A model generated the notes under the pieces. It searched no databases. It was not told where the DNA came from and saw only the letters and a program-made list of their open reading frames with translations. A stretch of 64,000 nucleotides of DNA. Source: PSRI01 sp041484195. GTDB taxonomy: Bacteria; Bacteroidota; Bacteroidia; Chitinophagales; Chitinophagaceae. A program made the position numbers and the translations under genes. The stretch lies in assembly GCA_041484195.1 (NCBI GenBank), contig JBGPHC010000008.1, positions 62,001-126,000 of the forward strand, in the 5' to 3' direction. Below are positions 34,029-43,494 of this stretch, piece after piece (position 1 is the first letter of the stretch; every line of letters begins with the position of its first letter).

Positions 34029-35387
34029 TCAAAATGCAATGGTCAGACTTACCCGGGCATATTTTTTGCCCTTTTGTATTTGCCACGGCGGCCCTTGCTT
34101 TACCAGACGGATCGCTTCTTTATCGTTGGCCGGACTCAAGGATTTTTCAATAGTAAAATTTGACATTAGCCCCGAGCTAAATACCGTAAATGACAATTCC
34201 ACCTCGCCATGAATATTGCTGTTAATGCCATCCCTGGGCAGCACAGTATTATTGGCCAGGTAGGCATCATAATTGCCCCATCCGTCCACAGGACTCGCAT
34301 CCGGCTCTGCTTCGTCCTCATCAGCCTTGGCTGATTTCTTGGTTGCATAACCTTTTACGACGACTTCTGACAAAGAATTTTCATCGGGAATCATAATAAT
34401 ATTATTGGCCTTATTGGTGTTAGACAGCGTGGCTTGCAAAGGCTGAAAACCTACCGACCTTATATCGACATTTAGTACACTGTCTCCGCTTGTGAGCCTG
34501 AAATACCCATTAGCATCAGCATAGACGCGATTGTTGGTATTATTGATGCGGATATTCGCGAAAGGCACTGCATTATTATTGAGATCCCTCAATTTTCCAG
34601 TGAATATATGCGGTGTGAGAAATTCATTCGCGTTCTTTCGTTTCATGTCTGGCTGCCTTGATGCAGCAATCCCTGACTCTTGTTCTATCTTTATTGGTGC
34701 AGCAGCTTTTTCGGGATTCAAAGATTCCTGTTTGTCTTTATTAATATCATGGGCTAAAGTCTTGTCTTCTGAAATTTCAGGATCCGATTTGGAAGTCGGG
34801 GTGATTCCTGAGACGATTCGATTTTGAAATGCAAGGGAATCTTTCAAACCATTTTCTTCCCTGGGTTTTGCCTTAGAAACCGGGGTCCTGTCAGCGACGG
34901 CATTAGTCCCTTTTGAGGGAGGCCGAGTCGCAGGCTGTGAATTCTGTTCAAGGTCAATTGTATCAGACTTGATATTTCCTTCGACTTGCTTGAGCACCGG
35001 CTCCATTTTTTCATGACGGGATGTGTCTGTTAATTTATTGCTCGCAATGATGTCTTTGTTGGTCTGATTTTTCAGGTAGATTGTAATTCCTCCGCCTAGT
35101 ATCAATACAGCGGCAGCAGCTACACTCCACCACAATACCTTTTTCCTGCTGATACTGATAATATTTTCTCCGACAGTCTCTGCTATTCTTTTGCGTAATA
35201 ATTCAAGTGCCGAATGAGCATCGGCGGGACTCGTTTGGGAATATCCTTCCAGGGCATCAGCCAGAAAGGGATCTTCCAGGACCGCTTTCTCAAAAGCATT
35301 CATTTCCTCAGCGGACATGCTTCGGCTCAGGTATGATTGAATGTCGTTTACCGTAAACTGATTCTTATTTTCTTTGTCATCTGCCAT
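34029..35387 (-). CDS. Anti-sigma-factor-like membrane protein with carboxypeptidase-regulatory and TonB-C domains
   Basis: 452 residues. Cytoplasmic N-terminus (VNDIQSYLSRSMSAEEMNAFEKAV..., a helical anti-sigma-like segment), one membrane helix near 87-105 (VLWWSVAAAAVLILGGGITI), a long charged linker, a carboxypeptidase-regulatory beta-sandwich (GKLRDLNNNAVPFANIRIN) and a C-terminal TonB-like domain (HGEVELSFTVFSSGLMSNF ... GPPWQIQKGKKYARVSLTI). It lies 116 bp behind an ECF sigma gene on the same strand, so it probably binds that sigma factor and reports on a periplasmic or TonB-linked signal. The domain chain is characteristic of Bacteroidota. Confidence 0.8.
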   Translation of the reverse strand: MADDKENKNQFTVNDIQSYLSRSMSAEEMNAFEKAVLEDPFLADALEGYSQTSPADAHSALELLRKRIAETVGENIISISRKKVLWWSVAAAAVLILGGGITIYLKNQTNKDIIASNKLTDTSRHEKMEPVLKQVEGNIKSDTIDLEQNSQPATRPPSKGTNAVADRTPVSKAKPREENGLKDSLAFQNRIVSGITPTSKSDPEISEDKTLAHDINKDKQESLNPEKAAAPIKIEQESGIAASRQPDMKRKNANEFLTPHIFTGKLRDLNNNAVPFANIRINNTNNRVYADANGYFRLTSGDSVLNVDIRSVGFQPLQATLSNTNKANNIIMIPDENSLSEVVVKGYATKKSAKADEDEAEPDASPVDGWGNYDAYLANNTVLPRDGINSNIHGEVELSFTVFSSGLMSNFTIEKSLSPANDKEAIRLVKQGPPWQIQKGKKYARVSLTIAF

Positions 35388-35503
35388 TTGCAGTCTTATA
35401 AATATTTTTTGTCGTATAATTCAGGCAAGCCACAAAGCCTGCTTTTAAATGAATCCGAATTTGATTCGCCAGGGCTACTATATGGAATATTTCAATAAAT
35501 TTA

Positions 35504-36085
35504 TCAATCGCCCATTGAACCTCTCTGTTCCATGCACAGTTTTAGATTCCTTCTCCCGTTTTGAATATGACTCCTCACATGGTTCCATTCAAATCCTGTC
35601 AATTCCACTATTTCCTTATAGCACTTGTTCTGCAAATAGAACAATTCAATACTCAGTTTTTGTTCTTTTGAGAGGCTTTTCAGGCAATGCTCTAATTTAG
35701 CAAATTCCTCTTCCCTGTCCAGCATACCGTTTAGATGCACCGGCTCCTGCGATTGCATAAAATCGGGTTGGATCTCAACGGTCTTCAGGTTCTTGGCTGA
35801 TCTCAGCTGCATTAGGCAATGATTCCTGGCCAGCACATAGAGCCAACTCCTGAAATGGTCCACTTCATGAGACTTCAATTTTATGACCAATTCCCCGAAT
35901 ATATTCATCACAGCGTCCTTGCTGGCTTCACTGTCCTTAAGGTATTTCAGGCAAACGCCATAAACCAGGTCCATATACCTCTGATATAGCTGAGACAGTA
36001 TTTGCATGTCAAATCCCTGCTGGTACAAATGCAGCAATTCGGCGTCGGTAAGACTGGAGTTCGATATGTTTTTGATGAATGTCAA
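35504..36085 (-). CDS. ECF-type RNA polymerase sigma factor
   Basis: 193 residues. The sigma-2 region is 'LYQRYMDLVYGVCLKYLKDSEASKDAVMNIF', with 'FRSWLYVLARNHCLMQLR' just after it; sigma-4 is the helix-turn-helix 'SIELFYLQNKCYKEIVELTGFEWNHVRSHIQNGRRNLK'. It should direct core polymerase to a small regulon. The co-oriented anti-sigma chimera downstream is its probable regulator, and the divergent VWA gene a probable target. A tandem 15-bp repeat lies between the sigma and VWA start codons. Confidence 0.9.
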   Translation of the reverse strand: MTFIKNISNSSLTDAELLHLYQQGFDMQILSQLYQRYMDLVYGVCLKYLKDSEASKDAVMNIFGELVIKLKSHEVDHFRSWLYVLARNHCLMQLRSAKNLKTVEIQPDFMQSQEPVHLNGMLDREEEFAKLEHCLKSLSKEQKLSIELFYLQNKCYKEIVELTGFEWNHVRSHIQNGRRNLKLCMEQRGSMGD

Positions 36086-36143
36086 TATTCAATTCCCGCC
36101 AAGGGAAAATTTGTTGCAGGTTCCGGGCCTCATTCCCGCCATT

Positions 36144-36174
36144 TTAAGGCCGGAAATATTTAAGGCCGGAAATA
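36144..36174. repeat. Tandem 15-bp direct repeat in sigma/VWA divergent region
   Basis: Two perfect copies of TTAAGGCCGGAAATA at 36144-36158 and 36160-36174, period 16. They lie midway between the divergent sigma and VWA genes and include GGCC-centred symmetry. They may be an operator or a simple duplication. Confidence 0.75.
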
Positions 36175-36272
36175 CTCCATTAGCAAATTACTCAAATTTT
36201 TTTAGGAAGAATTATGCAATCCCCGTAAATGGAGCATCCTGATCAGGAAAAGGCCATTTAAAACCACTTTAT

Positions 36273-38264
36273 ATGCGAACCATTTATTTCTGCGGACTCC
36301 TTATTTTGACCGCAATCGTGGCATTTACTCCTTTCAATAATTTTACCGTTAAGGGTAAGGTAAGCGATCAGTTGGGCAATCCACTGGTCCAGGTCACCAT
36401 AACGGAGAAAGGCACCCGAAATGCCACCCTTACAGGTAATAACGGCGAATTTAGCCTGACGGTCAGGTCTGCCCATGCAAGCCTGATATTCGAAAGCCCC
36501 GGATTTAGCAACAAGGAAATTACCCTGCAGGGGCAAAGCTTCCTGAGTGTTCAGTTGGACATACCCTCAAAGAAATTGGAGGAAGTTGTAGTAACGGGAA
36601 GAGGCACACGAAACAATAAACGATTAATGGCAATCTCCGATAATCGGCTGAATTCTTACAGGCCCATGCCCGTGGAGGATGCCCTGATGGGGAAAGTCTC
36701 GGGACTCGACATCACAAATCATTCAAAACTTAGATCAAAGAACTATCCCGGGTCTGCTCAGCCGGGGAAATATCATGATAGTATTGACGAGGCATTCAAC
36801 ACGGAAGGATACGATGGAATCGTGGAGAACAGGTTCCTGAAAGTAACAGATAATCCCCTTTCAACTTTTTCTATCGATGTGGATGCCGCCTCCTACAGTA
36901 ATGTTAGGAGATTCCTGAATGATGGTGCTTTGCCCCCGGCGGGTGCGGTGAGAATTGAGGAGATGATCAATTATTTTCATTACGATTATCCCCAACCGAC
37001 AGGCGAGGATCCATTTTCAATCAATACGGAAATAGCAGCCTGTCCCTGGAGCCAGGACAATCGGCTGGTGCTGATCGGACTGCAGGGAAAGCAGATCCCC
37101 ACAGAAAATTTGACGCCATCGAATATTGTTTTCCTGATCGACGTTTCTGGTTCCATGAATGAACCCAATAAATTGCCCCTGGTGCAGCAATCCATGAAAA
37201 TGCTGACGGAGCAGTTGCGCGAACAGGATCGGGTAGCCATTGTGGTTTATGCCGGAAATGCCGGCCTGGTGCTTCCAGCTACCAGCGGTGCCAATAAGCA
37301 GGCCATTAGCAATGCCATCGACAGGCTTGAAGCAGGCGGCTCCACTGCCGGGGGAGCCGGTATTAAACTAGCCTATGAGATCGCCAAAAATAACTATCTC
37401 CCTAAAGGGAATAATAGAGTTATCCTTTGCACCGATGGAGATTTTAATGTGGGCGCCAGTAGCGATGACGAAATGGAAAGACTCATTGAGCAGGAGCGAA
37501 AAAGCGGAGTATTCCTGACCGTGCTGGGATATGGAATGGGGAATTATAAAGACAGCAAAATGCAAAAGTTGGCAGATAAGGGAAATGGGAACCACGCCTA
37601 TATCGACAATTTGAATGAAGCAAAAAAGGTATTGGTCAGCGAATTCGGAGGCACACTCTTTACCATTGCCAAAGATGTAAAATTACAGATTGAATTCAAC
37701 CCTGAAAAAGTTCAGGCCTACAGGCTGATAGGTTATGAGAACCGTTTATTGAATAAAGAAGATTTCAACAACGATCAGAAGGATGCGGGTGAATTGGGAA
37801 GTGGGCATACCGTAACGGCCCTCTATGAAGTGATTCCCGCGGGCGTAAAGAGCAGGTTTATTGAAACCGTGGACCCATTGAAATATCAACCCATGAGAGA
37901 AAACAATGAAAGGACTGCGAGTTCTGAATTGATGACTATCAAGTTCAGGTACAAGAGACCTGACGGAAATACAAGTAAGTTGATCGAGCATCCTGTCCAG
38001 GACAATCCTTGCAATATCTCTAAGAGTTCTGAAAATTTACGATTTGCCTCCGCCGTTGCAGAGTTCGGAATGTTATTGCGTCAATCAGAATTCAAACAAA
38101 ATTCCAGTTTTTCCTCCGTAATCAGCCTGGCCCGGGAATCGCTGGGCGGTGATGCGGAAGGCTATCGCAAAGAATTCCTGCAATTGGTGCAGAAGGCCGG
38201 GAAACTCGCAAAATCAGGAATAGAAAACCCCGATAAGGATGAGGAATTCCTGGGGAGAAAATAG
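36273..38264 (+). CDS. VWA-domain protein (YfbK-like) with carboxypeptidase-regulatory domain
   Basis: 663 residues. Signal-like N-terminus (MRTIYFCGLLILTAIVAFTP), then a carboxypeptidase-regulatory domain (24-100), then 'PVEDALMGKVSGLDI' (133-147), which resembles the plug motif of SusC-like receptors. Next come the YfbK N-terminal domain ('NPLSTFSIDVDAASYSNVRR'), a von Willebrand A domain with MIDAS 'DVSGSMN' (Asp290, Ser292, Ser294), and a YfbK C-terminal domain. It probably binds a partner through the metal site in the periplasm; the function is not established. Divergent from the ECF sigma gene. Confidence 0.85.
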   Translation: MRTIYFCGLLILTAIVAFTPFNNFTVKGKVSDQLGNPLVQVTITEKGTRNATLTGNNGEFSLTVRSAHASLIFESPGFSNKEITLQGQSFLSVQLDIPSKKLEEVVVTGRGTRNNKRLMAISDNRLNSYRPMPVEDALMGKVSGLDITNHSKLRSKNYPGSAQPGKYHDSIDEAFNTEGYDGIVENRFLKVTDNPLSTFSIDVDAASYSNVRRFLNDGALPPAGAVRIEEMINYFHYDYPQPTGEDPFSINTEIAACPWSQDNRLVLIGLQGKQIPTENLTPSNIVFLIDVSGSMNEPNKLPLVQQSMKMLTEQLREQDRVAIVVYAGNAGLVLPATSGANKQAISNAIDRLEAGGSTAGGAGIKLAYEIAKNNYLPKGNNRVILCTDGDFNVGASSDDEMERLIEQERKSGVFLTVLGYGMGNYKDSKMQKLADKGNGNHAYIDNLNEAKKVLVSEFGGTLFTIAKDVKLQIEFNPEKVQAYRLIGYENRLLNKEDFNNDQKDAGELGSGHTVTALYEVIPAGVKSRFIETVDPLKYQPMRENNERTASSELMTIKFRYKRPDGNTSKLIEHPVQDNPCNISKSSENLRFASAVAEFGMLLRQSEFKQNSSFSSVISLARESLGGDAEGYRKEFLQLVQKAGKLAKSGIENPDKDEEFLGRK

Positions 38265-38277
38265 GGATTGGATCAAT

Positions 38278-38322
38278 AAGTCAAATAGGTCATGTGGATC
38301 AAGGTTCACACCTATTTGACTT
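38278..38322. terminator. Bidirectional hairpin between VWA and DUF3500 genes
   Basis: A 13-bp perfect stem AAGTCAAATAGGT/ACCTATTTGACTT (38278-38290 with 38310-38322) with a 19-nt loop. Plus side followed by TTGCC, minus side by ATTGATCC, so it is only weakly T-rich. The stem overlaps the last codons of the DUF3500 gene. Confidence 0.55.
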
Positions 38323-39373
38323 TTGCCTGGTGGTCCTTCAGGTAATGTTCCAGAAGTTCATCGCCTCCAAAATCTCTCTTCAAATCCCTTACAACTGAAT
38401 GTACATGGTTTGCATTATTCTGTGAGTTGTCATATTCGATGATAATTGTAGGGCCGGTGATGCGGTAATAGTGACGTGCGCCAAGGCCTGGATTATGCGC
38501 TCCGGCCCATGCGAACCGGAGCCTCTCCAATCCCGCATCCTTTAATTCCTGCAACATGTCATCGGCGAATAATTTTGTGTAACGGTGAATATATACCAGC
38601 ACCAAATCCATCAGGAGTGCTTTTTGTTTTGAATTGAGATCATTATAGCTGATCCCGGCCGGATTTTCGATCATGGCCCTGCGGCTTACATAAGTGATGA
38701 TATCATTGGGCGCAGTGGTATCAATCATCGTTTTCGTCAATTGATCCGACGTAAGGGAATGCAGCAACAAAAATGCGTCATCAGACTCTTCCTTCAGCAC
38801 CTGTTTCCCTTTTTCAGGCCCCGATAGAACGATTGCCGGGTTCGATCCCAGGAATCCCGGCGTGCCCGAAATGATCCTGTTATTTTCGGAGGTAAAATTG
38901 AATGAGATATGATGTCCTTCCAGGCGCCAGCCCCAAACTTCATTGGAAGAAGGCCTGCCGAATAGCGTGAAAAAATATTTTCCCGGATCACGATAATGAT
39001 CTTCCGGTGGATGATGTTCCAATACCTTAAGTACATTCTCCAATTGAGTGATGGCAACGGCTTTTTCGTATCCTTCTTCACTGAGCCCTGTCTTAAGTAA
39101 CTCCAATGCTGCATCCTTTTGTGCCGGAGTCAGATCATTCAGGGGAATTCCTCTTCGGTTGTCCAGCGGCACATAATGCCAGTCATATCTTTCTGAATCG
39201 CTGAAGGAATAAAATATCTTATCCTTGCGGGCTTGGTCAAGAGTCGCAATAAACCTGTTCACCGCCTTGAGCATCTGCTCAGCAGGCGCTGTTTTCGGAA
39301 AATTTTGAATATTGGTTTGGGCTGAGCAAGCAATCGAAATCAAAATGCTGGTCAAACCATAAATGTATTTCAT
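38312..39373 (-). CDS. DUF3500 domain secreted protein
   Basis: 353 residues from the ATG at 39373; an earlier in-frame start at 39487 would place 38 residues ahead of the evident signal sequence MKYIYGLTSILISIACSAQ. The body carries DUF3500 features: 'YSFSDSERYDWHYVPLDNRRGI', 'WGWRLEGHHISFNF' and 'HYYRITGPTIIIEYDNSQNNANHVHSV', with several conserved His that could bind metal. Family function unknown. Cleavage or lipidation around Cys16 is uncertain, as the lipobox is imperfect. Confidence 0.85.
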   Translation of the reverse strand: MKYIYGLTSILISIACSAQTNIQNFPKTAPAEQMLKAVNRFIATLDQARKDKIFYSFSDSERYDWHYVPLDNRRGIPLNDLTPAQKDAALELLKTGLSEEGYEKAVAITQLENVLKVLEHHPPEDHYRDPGKYFFTLFGRPSSNEVWGWRLEGHHISFNFTSENNRIISGTPGFLGSNPAIVLSGPEKGKQVLKEESDDAFLLLHSLTSDQLTKTMIDTTAPNDIITYVSRRAMIENPAGISYNDLNSKQKALLMDLVLVYIHRYTKLFADDMLQELKDAGLERLRFAWAGAHNPGLGARHYYRITGPTIIIEYDNSQNNANHVHSVVRDLKRDFGGDELLEHYLKDHQAKVK

Positions 39374-39532
39374 ACCCGAATTTTGAATACTGGTGGAATT
39401 GTCAATCCTTATAAATATAACAATTATCGGGGAGCCGGCAGATTTAGTGATGTTCTGTATCGGGAGAATGGGTAAATTTTCCAGCAATTGAAATCTTCTG
39501 AGATCCGGCTAAACAAGGGCCATTCCGCCAGT

Positions 39533-40579
39533 CTATTGCTTCCTCATGATTCGGACGGTGGCATTCTGTGTAAAACTGCTTGACAGGAATACCTCATACC
39601 TGTTTATGCCGTCTGTGATGACCATGAGTGCAGTATTGGGGGCGATGCGTCCGAGGTTTTCGGCGAACATGGTAATTTCATTATAAGGTCTGCTGCTGTC
39701 GATGGCTACATACAAATTAATCCCTCTTTCGCTTAATCCCTGGTGAACGGCAACAGGCGCCTTATTAAAGAAGACGGAAATACTGTCACCGTCAACGATA
39801 CCATTGTCGTAAAGCGTTATCCGGATGGAATCGGATTGTACCCAGACCTCTTTGCTCAACACTTTCTGTCTCCTGGCAAAATCGGCAATGATCTTCTTTA
39901 CATCATTTGGAACGGCCTCAACGGTATCCTTTTTTTTCAGTTCCACGCTGGCGGGCGCGATGGATGCGATGCTTTCTGGAGATGAGGCTGAACTATCTTT
40001 AGGGGCCATAGCAATTGCAGAATCAGTTTGCTCCTTGGGAGGTTCCGGCTTGGGAATGGCGCTGACTACGAAATCTTCCGCGGAAGGCCTCCATATTTTC
40101 CTGATTGCCGTGAATTTGTCAATGAGGCTGTCGGCGTCAAGCGATTGGTCGCCATACACAAAATCAAATGCTATATCAGGACAGGTATATTTATATTTTT
40201 CCTGGGAAGTGAATACCCCTTTCAGATTGGAGCTAACCCGGGAAATAGTGAGGATTGCCTTTAAGTCCATGGGACATTCAACGCCACCGGATGCGCTGGC
40301 CCTGAAATAAGTGATTGGTACATTCCGGATGTTGATCTCCCTGGAATCGGCGTCATATGTTCCATGCACATAAAAGGTCTGAAAGCTATTCTTGAAATAG
40401 TAACTGATCACACCATGAATTTCGCTCCTTGATTTTTGCTTCAGGTTCAATTCAACCAGGTAATTATTATGGGAGCCGCCCAAAAGCACATCGGCATTGC
40501 CAAACCAATTACCCTTCACATTTTGAGCGTGGGAATTCGTAACACATAACAAAAAACCTATACTGATTATTAATCTCAT
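39533..40579 (-). CDS. Secreted hypothetical protein, beta-rich with Pro/Lys/Ser linker
   Basis: 348 residues. Signal peptide MRLIISIGFLLCVTNSHAQ. Residues 20-150 are beta-rich ('GNWFGNADVLLGGSHNNYLVEL'). A low-complexity linker with many Pro/Glu/Ser/Ala ('PKPEPPKEQ') covers about 170-225. The C-terminal 120 residues ('RQKVLSKEVWVQSDSIRITLYDNGIVDGDSIS...') look like the calcium/peptidoglycan-adhesion-type domain repeatedly seen at the ends of Bacteroidota secreted proteins. No function can be assigned. Confidence 0.7.
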   Translation of the reverse strand: MRLIISIGFLLCVTNSHAQNVKGNWFGNADVLLGGSHNNYLVELNLKQKSRSEIHGVISYYFKNSFQTFYVHGTYDADSREINIRNVPITYFRASASGGVECPMDLKAILTISRVSSNLKGVFTSQEKYKYTCPDIAFDFVYGDQSLDADSLIDKFTAIRKIWRPSAEDFVVSAIPKPEPPKEQTDSAIAMAPKDSSASSPESIASIAPASVELKKKDTVEAVPNDVKKIIADFARRQKVLSKEVWVQSDSIRITLYDNGIVDGDSISVFFNKAPVAVHQGLSERGINLYVAIDSSRPYNEITMFAENLGRIAPNTALMVITDGINRYEVFLSSSFTQNATVRIMRKQ

Positions 40580-40730
40580 TTAGCTGCAATTGCCATTATA
40601 TCGAAAAATCCGTGCCAGTAGCACGATATTAAACGCCTAATACCTTAAAACTATTGCAAATAAAGAGCTTCTGCAGGAAGCCATATGACCAAGATGGTCA
40701 CAGTTGTTAGAAAAAAGTCTTCGAGGCACA

Positions 40731-41168
40731 TCAAATACCATATTTTCGTTTGATGTCCCTTTCAATTTCACGCTCCTTGATTGTTTCCCTTTTGTCATGA
40801 ACCTTCTTGCCTTTACCGAGACCGATTTCCAATTTTGCGAGGCCTTTTTCATTGAAGAAGATGCGTAGTGGGACAATACTGTAGCCTTTTTCTTTGATTT
40901 TGGATTCCAGCTTTTTCAGTTCCCTTTTGCTCAGCAGGAGCTTTCTTTCCCGAACAGGGTCATGATTATTGAGGTTGCCATGGCTGTATTCGGCAATATA
41001 CAGGCTCTTGATCCAGAGTTCTCCCTTATTGAAATAGCAATAGCTGTCATTAAAACTAGCCTTTCCTTCGCGCAGGGATTTTACTTCGGTACCAGTCAAT
41101 ACCAGGCCGGCACTGTACTTGTCTTCGATATGATATTCAAAATATGCGGAGCGATTACTTATTATCAT
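40731..41168 (-). CDS. smpB: SsrA-binding protein
   Basis: 145 residues, family length. The beta-barrel blocks 'YHIEDKYSAGLVLTGTEVKSLREGKASFNDSYC' and 'LWIKSLYIAEYSHGNLNNHDPVRERKLLLSKRE' are diagnostic, and the basic tail 'KGKKVHDKRETIKEREIERDIKRKYG' is the region that enters the ribosomal decoding site. It binds tmRNA for rescue of stalled ribosomes. The tmRNA gene itself is not seen in this window. Confidence 0.95.
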   Translation of the reverse strand: MIISNRSAYFEYHIEDKYSAGLVLTGTEVKSLREGKASFNDSYCYFNKGELWIKSLYIAEYSHGNLNNHDPVRERKLLLSKRELKKLESKIKEKGYSIVPLRIFFNEKGLAKLEIGLGKGKKVHDKRETIKEREIERDIKRKYGI

Positions 41169-41298
41169 GGCTATTGAGGATCAGTGCATCAAAATGAATT
41201 GTCTTAATTTACCAGTCACATGAAGGATATCTGAAATTCGGTGGAAAAGCGGAAGCCAGGATTTTGCAGGAATGGCCAATCAAATTAATGGGATGCGC

Positions 41299-42222
41299 CT
41301 AATTTTTGAACAGGACCAACAGTTTTGATAATCTGCTTTTGAGGTCTTTTCTATCCACGATGATATCCAAAAATCCATGTTCCATCACAAATTCAGAACT
41401 CTGGAATCCCACTGGCAATTCTTTTTTGATCGTTTCCTTAATCACGCGCGGACCGGCAAATCCAATCCTGGCGCTGGGTTCCGCAAGGTTTACATCGCCC
41501 AGCATGGCAAATGAAGCGGTAGTTCCGCCATAGGTGGGATCGGTGCAGAGTGATATATACGGGATCCTGGCGTCGGCCAATTGAGAAAGCTTGCCTGAGG
41601 TCTTAGCCAATTGCATCAATGAAAATGCGCTTTCCATCATACGGGCCCCACCACTCTTGCTTATAATCATGAGCGGAAAATTGTGCTCCAGACAAAAGTC
41701 GGCAGCCCTCGCGATCTTTTCACCCATCACACTGCCCAGCGAACCTCCAATAAAATTAAAGTCCATGCATGCTACCACCAGATCATTCCCACTCAGTTTG
41801 CCTACACCAACGGAGATTGAATCATGCAAACCGGTCTTCGCATAAGCTTCTTTGAGACGCTTGCTATATGGCCTGAGGTCGCTGAATCCCAGGAAATCTA
41901 TCGAACGAACATTAGCAAACATTTCCTCATACTGGTTCTCATCAAAAAGAATTTCAAAGTATTCCTGGCTTCCTATGCGATGATGATAATTGCATTTGGG
42001 ACATACGAATAAGTGTTCCCGAAGTTCCAGTACAGTGCAGGTATACTTGCAATTGGGGCATTTAGTCCATAAACCATCCGGGGCCTCTTTCTTTTCGGCC
42101 GTGGAAGTGAGAATCCCTTTTTTGATTCTCTTAAACCATCTGCTTCTTGTCTCTTCACTTTGACCGTCCTCACCGGCAAGGTTTGCATCAAAGTCCTCTT
42201 CGTGCTGCATGGTATTGGACAT
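41299..42222 (-). CDS. accD: Acetyl-CoA carboxylase carboxyltransferase subunit beta
   Basis: 307 residues. A zinc ribbon with Cys55, Cys58, Cys74 and Cys77 (KCPNCKYTC ... VCPKCNYHH) is followed by the crotonase-fold core ('SKSGGARMMES', 'GGTTASFAMLGDVNLAEPSARIGFAGPRVI'). With AccA it transfers carboxyl from biotin to acetyl-CoA, the first step of fatty-acid synthesis. accA is not adjacent. An exact TAAATTTG promoter element lies at 42236-42243 on the minus strand, 14 nt before the ATG. Confidence 0.95.
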   Translation of the reverse strand: MSNTMQHEEDFDANLAGEDGQSEETRSRWFKRIKKGILTSTAEKKEAPDGLWTKCPNCKYTCTVLELREHLFVCPKCNYHHRIGSQEYFEILFDENQYEEMFANVRSIDFLGFSDLRPYSKRLKEAYAKTGLHDSISVGVGKLSGNDLVVACMDFNFIGGSLGSVMGEKIARAADFCLEHNFPLMIISKSGGARMMESAFSLMQLAKTSGKLSQLADARIPYISLCTDPTYGGTTASFAMLGDVNLAEPSARIGFAGPRVIKETIKKELPVGFQSSEFVMEHGFLDIIVDRKDLKSRLSKLLVLFKN

Positions 42223-42235
42223 TATTGAATGGTAT

Positions 42236-42243
42236 CAAATTTA
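42236..42243 (-). promoter_or_regulatory. Promoter -7 element of accD
   Basis: TAAATTTG on the minus strand, exact TAnnTTTG, 14 nt upstream of the start codon. No good -33 TTG at 19-21 nt. Confidence 0.45.
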
Positions 42244-42340
42244 ACCAATTAAAGCAAACTCAGGCCTGTTTTCACAATTTATTGTGACCCTTGGCATTGA
42301 GTATAAAAATAATATGTAATAATAGAGGGTGATTTGAGCG

Positions 42341-43399
42341 CTAGGCGATGGTTATACTCTTGTCAAGATAAACATCCTGAGTAGCCTGGAGCAATTCTAC
42401 GCCTTCCTTGAAAGGCCGCTGAAAAGCTTTCCTTCCCAATATAAGGCCCATGCCTCCCGCTCTCTTGTTAATGACTGCAGTTTGAACCGAATCAACCAGG
42501 TCACTACTTCCTTTGCTTTCGCCTCCACTATTGATGAGTCCGATTTTTCCACTATAGCAATTCAATACCTGATAGCGGCAAAGATCAATGGGATGGTCTG
42601 AGGTCAATTTTTCATATACCAATGGTGAAGTCTTGCCGTGTTTTGTGGCCAGGTATCCGCCATTATTGGTTGGGAGCTTTTGTTTGATGATATCCGCCTG
42701 GATGGTTACGCCCAGATGGTTGGCCTGGCCGGTAAAGTCAGCAGAAGTGTGATAATCTACACCATCTACTTTGAAACCATTATTCCTGGTATAACACCAT
42801 AATATAGTGAGCATGCCCAGTTCGTGCGCCAGTTCGAATGCTTCTGCAATTTCCTTCAGTTGCCGGGTACTCTCTGGTGATCCCCAGTAAACTGTCGCCC
42901 CTATACCGACAGCTCCCATATTCCAAGCGCTGCGAACTGTTCCGAATAAGGTCTGATCGTATCGGTTCGGCAGGCTCAGGAATTCATTATGATTGATCTT
43001 GACAATAAACGGAATCTTATGCGCGTATTTGCGGCTCATGATGCCCAGTACACCAAATGTGGATGCCACACCATTGGATCCGCTTTCCAGGGCAAGCTTA
43101 ATAATATTCTCCGGATCGAAATAGATGGGATTGGGAGAAAATGCAGACCCGGCGCTATGCTCAATACCCTGGTCAACCGGGAAAATTGAACAATAGCCGG
43201 TTCCGCCAAGCCGACCATGATTGAGCAGTGTTTGCAGATTTCTTAGAACCTGGTTATTGCGATTGCTATTGATCCAGATTTCATCTACATGGTTGGGTGA
43301 TGGAAGCGTTATGGTTGATTTATCGATGGTCTTGCAGGTATGTTTCAAAAGGTAGTCGGCCTTGTCGCCCAAAAGATCGAGAATTTTTTTAGATGCCAT
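42341..43399 (-). CDS. fbaB: Class I fructose-bisphosphate aldolase (DhnA type)
   Basis: 352 residues. Recognised by 'IFPVDQGIEHSAG', 'SNGVASTFGVLGI', 'IPFIVKINHNEFLS' (candidate Schiff-base lysine region), 'GAVGIGATVYWGSPES' and 'GLINSGGESKGSSDLVDSV'. This is the archaeal/bacterial DhnA-type class I enzyme, cleaving fructose-1,6-bisphosphate in glycolysis or acting in gluconeogenesis. It has its own promoter (43465-43494) and lies just upstream of accD on the same strand (118-bp gap). Confidence 0.92.
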   Translation of the reverse strand: MASKKILDLLGDKADYLLKHTCKTIDKSTITLPSPNHVDEIWINSNRNNQVLRNLQTLLNHGRLGGTGYCSIFPVDQGIEHSAGSAFSPNPIYFDPENIIKLALESGSNGVASTFGVLGIMSRKYAHKIPFIVKINHNEFLSLPNRYDQTLFGTVRSAWNMGAVGIGATVYWGSPESTRQLKEIAEAFELAHELGMLTILWCYTRNNGFKVDGVDYHTSADFTGQANHLGVTIQADIIKQKLPTNNGGYLATKHGKTSPLVYEKLTSDHPIDLCRYQVLNCYSGKIGLINSGGESKGSSDLVDSVQTAVINKRAGGMGLILGRKAFQRPFKEGVELLQATQDVYLDKSITIA

Positions 43400-43464
43400 T
43401 TGTTACTGGTTTTAAGTAATGAGAAGCGGCCGGAAAAATTCCGAAACCATCTTACTCAGCGGCG

Positions 43465-43494
43465 CAAATATAAACACAGAAATTATAATAGCAA
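43465..43494 (-). promoter_or_regulatory. Promoter of class I aldolase
   Basis: Minus strand: TTG (43492-43494), 19-nt spacer, TATATTTG (43465-43472), an exact match to the Bacteroidota consensus. Predicted start about 43458, giving a leader of about 60 nt. Confidence 0.65.
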
